From positions 27,874,924-27,938,923 of the forward strand of contig NC_079425.1 in NCBI RefSeq assembly GCF_026213295.1: 64,000 nt of DNA, read 5' to 3'. Positions 22,266 to 64,000 of the stretch are shown piece after piece; position 1 is the first letter of the stretch; each line of letters starts with the position of its first letter. The position numbers were made by a program, and so were the translations under genes. Source of the stretch: Gadus chalcogrammus (taxonomy: Eukaryota; Chordata; Actinopteri; Gadiformes; Gadidae). A model generated the notes under the pieces. That model worked only from the letters and a program-made list of their open reading frames with translations. It ran no database searches and was not told the origin of the DNA.

Positions 22266-22445
22266 TCCACCAGCTCCTCCTCCTCCTCCACTACCACCAC
22301 CTCCTCATCCTCCTCCAGCACCTCTTCTATCTCCTCCACCATCTTCACCACCACCACCTCCTCCCCCTTTTCGTTCATATATGTAGCTTCATACATGTAG
22401 CTTCATACATGTAGCTACATGTATGTAGCTTCATACATGCGCATC
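22266..22445. repeat. TCC-rich tract and TACATGTAGCT minisatellite
   Basis: 22266-22370 is an imperfect (TCC)n tract. 22379-22440 holds about five copies of TAGCTTCATACATG including a self-complementary TACATGTAGCTACATGTA. Confidence 0.85.
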
Positions 22446-22735
22446 TGTGTGCAAACTCAGTGTTTGACAGATTCCAGTTCAATGCTTCTGTTAGCGCTGG
22501 AGGAGGCTAAACTCTTGTTTGAGGTAAGGGAGGCCCCCACCAGGGCGACGGGGGCTGGAGGCGATAGCTGTTTTGTATCTGTAATGGTTGCCTTAGCACA
22601 CGTTTGGTTGTCGCTGTCTCTTTCATATGCGTGCTTCACCACGGGCATGGAGGTGGGACAGAGAGCTCGCTGAGCAGGACACTGGAAGGCTCATTGTACT
22701 GAAATATGCCAAAGAAGGCCCGCCTCCCTCTCTCT

Positions 22736-22942
<207 letters not shown>

Positions 22943-23189
22943 GCCCCCTCTCTCACATGCTCTCTGGCTCTCTCTGTAGTCTTTTTCCCCTGATGCTTAT
23001 TTATTCACCTATCCGGAGGCTTTTGTTCCCCAGCCCTCAGGAATCTCAGCGCTCCAATTGCCTTCTGCTTGTCACTGTAGAAACTGTTGGAAGCTGCATA
23101 AATGCACACACATAAACAAGCACACAAACGCGCGCACGCATGGGTATGCATGCACGCCGACACACATTTACACTCATTTTAACAACCTG

Positions 23190-23450
23190 TAGGTAGAGGC
23201 AGACCTAAAGAGGCAGACCTATAGAGGCAGGCCTATGAAGGCAGACCTATAGATGCAGGCCTTTAGAGGCCGACCTATAGAGGCAGGCCTATAGAGGCAG
23301 ACCTATAGAGGCAGGCCTGTAGAGGCAGAAATATAGAGGCAGGCCAATAGAGGCAGACATATAGAGGCCGACGTATAGAGGCAGATGTATAGAGGCAGAC
23401 CTAGAGGCAGGCCTGTAGAGGTAGACCTATAGAGGCAGGTCTCTGTGAGG
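23190..23450. repeat. 14-bp minisatellite
   Basis: About 18 copies of AGAGGCAGACCTAT with frequent G/A and C/T variants. Confidence 0.92.
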
Positions 23451-24490
23451 CTGTTGTTTGAGGTCAAACCGTATAAGGAGGCCCTCTTTTTGAGGAGATA
23501 ATAGGCTAGCAGAAGACCCTGAGAGGCTAACTTGAGCCCTGATAGGCTATAGTATATAGTCTCTTTCCCGACAGTGTAATAATTATATTTAGAGACCTTT
23601 CTTACAAAGATACGATTAGAAACATTCAAGGTGGCCTCGTGCATTCAGTTTCAAGTGGTACTTATTCCATAATTTGAGTGCTGACTGCACTGAGATATTC
23701 TGTTCACAGTTCTCAGATGAAATCTGTTCAGAACCACAAGGGGCGATGAGAACCACTTGAAGACCTCCTGAACACCAGGAGGGGTCTGGTGGAGGTTAGA
23801 ACCAAAGCGTGATGTAACCCATGCGAGGAATGACCCGCCTTATGCAGCAGTGAAGCTATGGTGTTGGCTGTTGGTTCTTTGTTCTTTTTGTGGGTTGTTT
23901 ACTCACTTTACATGAAGGAATCAGTTCACCATTTCTGCCAGGGTGGGTTCAGTGGAAAGGGGCTTGATGAATTTTTTGTGTCTTACTGTCATTGCGTTTT
24001 CTCGAAACCTTGGTAGAAATACTTCGGGTTGGGGTCTCGGCTGTCAGGCCTTTGATCACCGACTTGTTTATTCTAAAGAGGGGTGACCTCATCTACAGCT
24101 TTACCTACCGAAACATAAGGATTTGTTTGAAGTGAGCTTGAAGTTCATCCATAAAGTATGAATGCAGCCATTTGTGAAAATGCAAGTTTGATAAGTGCAT
24201 AGAATTCTATAGATTTATTCACATCTATACAACTACAGACGACGATGCATGCACATCACCTCTGTTCAATGAGTAGTTCCTCTTGTGAGGAATTCACTTC
24301 ACAGTTGTGTTTTTTCAGATTTTTAATACGTAATTGCTTAATTTGGTAAACATTGCCCTCTGGTGGTAAGAGGAAAAACAGACATACACTACGTAGTCTT
24401 TAAATCTGTCTGCATCCAGTCAGACGAAATCAGGAACACTACGCAGCTCTTCAATAAGGTCTGTGTTTTTTTGAGTGTTTGTTTGCGTGA
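23451..24490. other. No recognised gene
   Basis: Moderately AT-rich, no strong frame or inverted repeat found. Confidence 0.4.
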
Positions 24491-24494
24491 GGGT

Positions 24495-24805
24495 TAGGGG
24501 GAGGGGGAGGGGGAGGGGGAGGGGGAGGGGGAGGGGGAGAGTTAAGGTGAGGGTTATGCTTAGGTTGAGGGGAGGGTTAGGGGGAGGGTTAGGTTGAGGG
24601 TTAGGGTGAGGGTTAGGGTGAGGGTTAGGGTGAGGGTTAGAGGGATGGTTAGGCTGAGGGTTAAAGGGAGGGTGAAGGTTAGAAGACTCTGGTCTCGAGG
24701 GCAGGGTTATAAGACTCTGGTCTCGAGGGCAGGGTTAGAAGACTCTGCTCTAAAGGGCAGGGTTAGAAGACTCTGGTCTAAAGGGCAGGGTTAGAAGTCA
24801 GGGTT
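24495..24805. repeat. G-rich repeats, telomere-like then 28-bp units
   Basis: 24497-24540 is (GGGGGA)n, 24540-24665 is GAGGGTTAGGGT-like, and 24679-24800 has four 28-bp units built on AAGACTCTGGTCT and GGGCAGGGTTAG. GGGTTAGGG words recall telomere repeat but are mixed with other motifs. Confidence 0.88.
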
Positions 24806-25456
24806 AGGATATCCCTGCCGGGGAAGGTGTTCAGACACGTTCTCATCCACATTGGATTCATTAATATAACGCTTATTTTGATTGGTTTTGATCTAAGGAC
24901 TAGCACCATGTTGGTTTAGGACTACAAATCTGCACAGAAAAAATAGCAAAATTACAATATTGAGTTAAAGTTAGATTGCTGCTATCTGCTTCTCTCTACC
25001 AGCTAGTCGTGACCCCTCATCCCGTCTGACCCCAAACACCAACAGACAGGAGGTGGATGTGAGGACCCCTTATTTATGCCACCCACAATAAATCATTACC
25101 AGTGTTTTAATCCAAGCTGGTGTCAGAGTGCGATGGAGGATGTTGGTTGGTTCTGCGAGGGTGGAAGGGACACAAATATAATACTAAAATATAACCCCAA
25201 GCGGTGATTAACGGGGTCCGAGCTAAATTAAAAGTCAAGAACAAACTAATGGAAGATATATAAATCTAACATATAATTGTCATATTTAAAGAAAGATGTT
25301 CCACTTATAAACCTGAACTGCAGCCTTATTCACATGGTCAAAATGCCGATTGATAAGCACGCAACATCAAGAAAACTCCAAGCAAACATTATGCAAGTGA
25401 ATTAAGGGCTTTCTTAAAAGAGTACAGATCTGAAAATTTGCACTGCGAATGGTGAT
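24806..25456. other. No recognised gene
   Basis: No credible coding or repeat structure seen. Confidence 0.4.
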
Positions 25457-26060
25457 CACCTAATGATAGCCGTATGGTAGTTACACAATAACAAAATGGT
25501 AATATAGGCAAAATTAGTTGAGACTGTGGACATGGCTTTTCTATGAAATTTTGGGAAAAGTAAATAGCACCACCTTTGGGTGCAGAACCACAATGTGGGT
25601 TTATGGGTAGTGGGGGGCATAGGTATCCACCTAATAATAGTCGTATTTTTTTTTGTACAACAACAAAATGGTCATATAAGAAAAATGGGCTTACTGCTCC
25701 AAATTTATTGGCCAATATTTCTCAAATGGAACTAAATAAAACAAATTCTGTTCGATGATTTTTGTGAAGCATAGTCTAAAGATTTTATGTGGCGATTTTG
25801 GGAAATTTTTGATTATTTTTGCAGCCTGTGAATCTTTTTATCATGTTAAGCTTTAATATGAAATTGTGGGAAAAGTAAAGATTTTTAGGGCATAAGACGC
25901 AGGGTTTTGTAAATGCATCTGATTCTAAAGATTAATATTCTGAAAGAATTTTGAGTCCAGGTCAATCTGGTGAGAATAAGCCTAATTCATGATGTTTTAC
26001 AATAGCGCCACCTTTGGGTGCAGTACCACAAATTTGGGTTTATGGGTAGTGGGGTTTATT
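25457..26060. repeat. Dispersed direct repeats, unknown element
   Basis: CACCTTTGGGTGCAG with a following TTTATGGGTAGTGGGG occurs at 25571-25618 and 26009-26054. CACCTAAT(G/A)ATAG(C/T)CGTAT with an AACAAAATGGT tail occurs at 25458 and 25629. Units are diverged, suggesting an old tandem structure or transposon. Confidence 0.7.
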
Positions 26061-26302
26061 GGTAACCATACGTGAGAATATTTTAAGAGTTTCCGACTTA
26101 CGGTATAGGCTGCAGTATAACTTTTGCAGAATTTGAGGGAAAGAAAATATGTTACAGAAACAATAGGGGACCAAGCAGCTACGCTGGACGGACCCCTAAT
26201 AAAGTCGGAAGAAAATACAGACTGTTGTCCTGAAAAAAAGGCAGAAACGAAGCAGGATGTGAAAGTGGATTCAGAGGAGACGTGTTTCAACAGGCTTCCA
26301 GT

Positions 26303-26993
26303 ACGTTAAGAACACACACGCACACACCTGCTATCACCTGCTTTATCTGGAGGCAGACCTGTTGATAAGCTTCCTAGAAGGAAAATCAATGACAGCTTAC
26401 CTGTTCTGAAGTCTGCCTCAACATAATCCCTGAGAAAGATGGAGAGATCAGCCACTGCCTTTCGCTGATGCACACAGACACACCAGCAAATAGACACACA
26501 CACACACCAGCACATCAGCAAGTAGATACACACACGCACTTACACACCAGCATGTAGATACAGACACACAAACCAACACACCAGCAAGTAGATATACACA
26601 CACACACCAACACACCAGCAAGTAGATACACACAAACACACACACACACACAAACCAACACACCAGCAGGTAGATACACGTAAACACACACACCAAAATA
26701 CCAGCAGGTAGATACACACACAAAGACACCAGCACACCAGCAAGTAGATACACACACCAACACACCTGCAAGTAGATACACACGCCAACACACCTGCATG
26801 TAGATACACACACAAACAGACACACCAACATGTAGATACACACACTGACACTGAGATACACCCACACAAACCAACACACCGCCATATATATATACACACA
26901 AACACACATCACACACCGGCATGTAGACACACACATACACACCAACATGTAGATAAACACACACACACGACATGTATACACACACACGACATG

Positions 26994-27080
<87 letters not shown>
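26303..27080. repeat. CA-rich minisatellite and (AC)n microsatellite
   Basis: 26470-26960 repeats ACACCAGCAAGTAGATACAC-like units with varying CA content. 26996-27079 is a pure AC run. Long open frames across it are products of the repeat. Confidence 0.95.
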
Positions 27081-27680
27081 CCATGTATATACACACACAC
27101 ACCCACCAGGATGTTAAGATGTGTTTAGGCCCACTGTCAGTTGTGAGTCGCGCTCTCAAGGTTCAGTGAATGCGTGAAGCACATAAACGACCTCCTGCAG
27201 CCGCTCGACCAGACACACTGCTTACGGGAGTCTGAGGAAAATAACAGCTGCCTCTGACTAATAGCTTGACAGACAGCCAACCAGCACTAACCAGAAGGGG
27301 GGGAAAGAGAAGAAATAACAAGATGAACCTCACGACAGGCTGAGAATGGAGGAGGGATAGCAGAATCGATCAAGCCCAGCCAGAGAAGCATTAAGGTAGA
27401 CAGGCCAATTTCAGAGTTGACACACTCGGCATCTATTCTGGCTCCAGTTTGGAAGGTGGGTGCTCGGATCCCCAGAAGGTGAAACAGTAAACTTTATCTT
27501 CTTACAAGGTGAGAAGAATAAGCTTTCTTATGTCTAGACAGAAGGAGACGTTGGCAGAGAGGTTTAGTTCTACAAAGAGGACGGTTTGGGGTGTGTCTGG
27601 TTCAAACAGCAGACAGAACCGAGGTTACACAGTCTGCAAAAACCAACAAAAAGGTTATTCAGAACATGGTGGAGCGTTAG
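27081..27680. other. No recognised gene
   Basis: Mixed-composition sequence without a recognised domain. Confidence 0.4.
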
Positions 27681-27689
27681 TGTTGATGG

Positions 27690-27960
27690 AGGACGTGGAG
27701 GTTGTGATGGTGGTGGAGGTGATGGTAGTGGTGGTGGTGGAGGTGAAGGTGGTGGTAGTGGAGGTAGTAGGGGTGGTGGTGGTAGAGGTGGTGGAGATGA
27801 AGGTGATGGTAGTGGTGGAGGTAGTAGTGGTCGTGCTGGTGGTGGTGGAGGTGGAGGTAGGAGTGGAGGTGGAGGTTGTAATGGTGGTGGTGTTGGAGGT
27901 GGTGGTAGAGGTGGTAGAGGTGAAGGTGGTGTTGGAGGTGGTGGTGGTGGGGGTGGAGGT
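27690..27960. repeat. (GGT/GGA)n triplet tract
   Basis: About 270 bp of imperfect GGT with GGA and GAT variants on the plus strand. Frames encode only Val/Glu/Gly runs. Closely spaced GG pairs could form quadruplex structures. Confidence 0.95.
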
Positions 27961-28167
27961 TCCACAGCATGCATCAGCTGTGGAACTTTTCAGGGGGCAG
28001 AAAGTTATAAAATATCCAAAAGTTGAGGAAACCCCGGAGATGGCAACGTGAGCGGAGGGCGGGGTTAAGATGTGTCAGTTAAGATGGCCGCTTCACAAAT
28101 GTACACATGAGAGCATTGAAGATCATATGAAAGATTAGAGGCTGCTTTCTCCTAGGGACGGGTAACA

Positions 28168-28169
<2 letters not shown>

Positions 28170-28261
<92 letters not shown>
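28170..28261. repeat. (CA)n microsatellite
   Basis: Uninterrupted CA run, about 46 copies. Confidence 0.98.
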
Positions 28262-28263
<2 letters not shown>

Positions 28264-28519
28264 ATGACGTGTTCTTTTGGATAAAGGATCTAGCACCAAG
28301 ATCTCGTCTACATCGTTTAGTATGAACATGAAAGGTTTGTTGTTCTCTGGGATTTCCCTCTGCAGAGTTTTGATCTCAAAGAGCACCAGCATGGCAGTTC
28401 TTATACGAAGACCAATGAAAACCACAACAAGGCAGAGTCAATAAAAGATTTTACATTTCTATACAGTTGGCGCATTGGGAATGCGCTTCAATAGCATGTT
28501 GAACACCGGTAAACACTGG

Positions 28520-28680
28520 CAGGTATGGGATGGAATACAGGAGAACAGGAGGGTATAGGAGGGTATAGGATGGAATAGGAGGGAATGGGAGTGAATAGGT
28601 GGGCATAGGAGGGAATAGGAGGGTATAGGGTATAGGAGGGAATAGGAAGGAATAGGAGGGTAGAGAGGAGACCGGGTGCA
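28520..28680. repeat. 10-11-bp minisatellite
   Basis: Repeated GGAGGGAATA/GGAGGGTATA units. Confidence 0.92.
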
Positions 28681-28931
28681 GTACAGAGGGCCAGAGTCCA
28701 GAAGGGTAGGACAACAGACAAACAACATCAGGGATGTAAAACCAGAAGCTTAGCCAACATTATAACTTAATAACATAATGACACCAGGCCTTCCGCAGCA
28801 CTGTTTCAATGTACAACATCGCAGGAAATGTCCTTGTGGTGGCTTGTTGATTCAGAGACAAAGATATACACAACACGGACCTCCAAGACATATTTACACC
28901 GGGTTATGATTGGGTTGTTCTAGTCTTCTTT

Positions 28932-28937
28932 GCTTTA
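28932..28937 (-). terminator. adamts16: Possible polyadenylation signal of adamts16
   Basis: Reads ATTAAA on the minus strand, about 257 bp past the stop codon. No AATAAA closer to the stop was found. Transcript evidence would be needed. Confidence 0.3.
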
Positions 28938-29193
28938 ATGGACGCGCACTTCTGCTCTCTCTCTGGCGACGGGACTGAGACCTGCTGGTCCGGTGAGGCT
29001 GCTGGGGTCCAGCAAACATAGAGAGTCCTTTCTCCCCTTTGTAATTATATTATTCCATTCTCTGTCCGTCCAATACACACACATTCATGTACATACATAT
29101 ACAGTACATAGACACACACGCAGTACTAAACACGGCATGTCCTGAGGGGGCCTGTGTCCTGGGGGGGGTGGGGGGTGTCCTGGGGGGGGTGGC

Positions 29194-62731
<33,538 letters not shown>

Positions 62732-62751
62732 CTGTGTAGCAGGAGGAACCT

Positions 62752-62806
62752 TAGACCTCCTAATGCCCCTAAGACCTCCTAATGCCCCTTAGACCTCCTA
62801 ATGCAG
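62752..62806. repeat. 20-bp tandem repeat
   Basis: Three copies of AGACCTCCTAATGCCCCT(T/A), between the spacer exon and its partial copy. Confidence 0.93.
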
Positions 62807-62880
62807 GTCTAAGGTGCAGACGCTGCGCGTCCGAGCGGGGTTCGTCACCACGGTGTAGTACTCTGTTCAGCAGGAGGAAC
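62806..62880 (-). pseudogene. Partial copy of the spacer exon with its acceptor
   Basis: On the minus strand TTCCTCCTGCTGAACAG is followed by exon-like sequence starting at 62862 that reads YYTVVTNPARTRSV, matching the first 14 codons of the true exon (YYSVVTVPAGARSV), then diverges. The same TTCCTCCTGCT text precedes the true acceptor. So intron end plus exon start were duplicated about 130 bp upstream. Confidence 0.85.
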
Positions 62881-63610
62881 CTTAAGGGGTCTGACCTCGG
62901 ATCCAGCGGACGAGGGAAGGGAGCACTTGGGGGTTCCCGTTCGACTGAGCGTACGGAGGAGGCTTTCAGAAGGGGATCTTATCACGCTCTAGTATTGATC
63001 TGAAAGCTTTACATACTCTTTCTCTAGAAATGCCGAAGCCCAGACCGGATGTTTCAGCTGCTCTCACCACAAGGATAGTTTGCTAGTGCTGTCCTGAGAA
63101 ACTGTTCCAGATCCCTGAATCCAGCAATATGATTGGTCAAGACAAAGGTGAATCAAAAGACAATGTAGCGCCACGTTCACCCGGATTTCAGCTGCTTTTA
63201 GATTATTAATCTTAAATCTCTCGATTTTAGAGGGAAATCCTCTCTGAACTGAGTTACGAGGTATAAAGGCCCATACACACCCTACCGTGAATACGGATAG
63301 GAACCCTTTCATCCTGTCCCGAAGTTAGTGTCATCCATCAGTGGGTCTGTCGCCTCTGAGCTTACGAATCCGGAGTGCTCCGGGAGAAAAGGAGCAATAC
63401 CAATGGAAATCGAGACGGCAGTATAGAGTCAGAAGTCCAACCATACACGAAAATAGAGAGTAGTTTAATATCTGAGATGCATAAATCTCCCCTGTCCTCT
63501 AAACCGGACGACAAGGCATCCCTAGAAGCAGTGGGTTCCCTCTCTGGCGCCCCTACCTCCTAGTGGGGGACTTTGTTTGAGAAGCAGGTCAAGAGCGCAG
63601 ACCCTAATCT
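62881..63610 (-). other. adamts16 intron upstream of exon A
   Basis: No exon recognised. The open frame at 63375-63563 (plus) lacks a domain. Confidence 0.4.

Positions 63611-63612
<2 letters not shown>

Positions 63613-63660
<48 letters not shown>
63613..63660. repeat. (TA)n microsatellite
   Basis: TA run of about 24 copies ending where a MITE begins. Confidence 0.97.
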
Positions 63661-63661
<1 letters not shown>

Positions 63662-63665
<4 letters not shown>

Positions 63666-64000
63666 GCTGTCAAGCGATTAAAATATTTAATCGTGATTAA
63701 TCGCATTAATGTCATAGTTGACTCAAGATTAATCGCGATTAATCGCAAATTACTTTTTCTATACTAAATATCCCTTGATTTTTTTGTCCCATAATTCTTC
63801 TCATTTTAATTCTCTTATCAACATGGTGAAGTGCATCGGCTTGCCTAGTGCAAATGATTTTTTATTGATAACAACGTTGGCATATACTGATCAAAACAGG
63901 ACGATACAAAAAAAGAGCCTATAGTGCAATTAAACGACTGCTTTGAACAAATGTCATTTGAACATAGCAGTCAGGCTACTGCTTCTTTGTTTTGAGCCAA
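63662..64000. mobile_element. AT-rich MITE, copy 2 (cut by window end)
   Basis: Starts TAGAGCTGTCAAGCGATT and matches 30024-30352 with few differences, in the same orientation. The right end lies outside the window. Confidence 0.85.

Noticed and set aside
26448..27159. Cysteine/valine-rich frames over 200 codons
   Set aside because: Produced by CA repeats and CA-rich minisatellite; no domain and several overlapping frames.
27509..28051. Val/Glu-rich or Gly-rich frames of 146-180 codons
   Set aside because: Translation of a GGT/GGA triplet tract; all frames are open because of composition.

Overview
The window is teleost fish nuclear DNA. The evidence is the kind of mobile DNA present (L2-type LINEs, hAT and PIF/Harbinger-like elements, a Tc1-like remnant, a tRNA-derived SINE), very long dinucleotide microsatellites, and one split vertebrate gene with GT-AG introns. 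I see no bacterial-type operon, CRISPR array or virus.

The one clear multi-exon gene is the 3' part of adamts16 on the minus strand. I resolved nine coding exons from 62731 down to the stop codon at 29194. They encode the end of the spacer domain, five thrombospondin type-1 repeats (TSRs) and the C-terminal PLAC domain. All eight exon junctions agree in phase, and earlier exons lie to the right of the window. Its introns hold most of the interesting structure: a 33-bp minisatellite that copies the exon's own 5' splice site about ten times in frame (51327-51615), a 2.1-kb minisatellite of 37-bp units with many perfect AGGTCA-G-AGGTCA motifs (53341-55500), a partial copy of the spacer exon with its splice acceptor (62806-62870), and a 17-kb intron swollen by transposons nested several levels deep.

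Layout. 1-7300: LINE pieces, two long palindromes, an intact intronless two-domain C-type lectin gene (4408-5238, minus) and its truncated duplicate (2546-2973), and a Tc1-like remnant. 7598-10482: an 823-bp hAT with a nested inverted-repeat element, then a 1.39-kb terminal-inverted-repeat element with an internal hairpin. 11356-16102: a degenerate Ty3/gypsy retrotransposon with both LTRs. 18394-20052: a foldback-like element with arms of about 450-480 bp and an 8-bp target duplication. 20740-29190: a SINE, minisatellites and microsatellites; no gene recognised. 29194-62731: adamts16. 62732-64000: sequence of the next adamts16 intron, a TA microsatellite and the start of a second copy of an AT-rich element also present at 30024.

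Two nests are well resolved because target duplications match. (1) A PIF/Harbinger-like element (32123-39738, TAT duplication) contains an L2 LINE and a hAT (35148-39600, CTTCAGAC duplication). The hAT holds a TA-flanked MITE in its own terminus, a further TIR element (35589-36932) with a foldback element inside it, and an AT-rich MITE in a transposase intron. (2) A hAT (40997-47550, CTCCTACA duplication), apparently inserted in an L2 LINE, contains a second hAT (41687-46781, CCAGTAAG duplication) with a three-exon transposase broken mainly by one frameshift. I found no convincing new gene system; the best candidates for something undescribed are the repeated splice donor and the DR1 array in adamts16.
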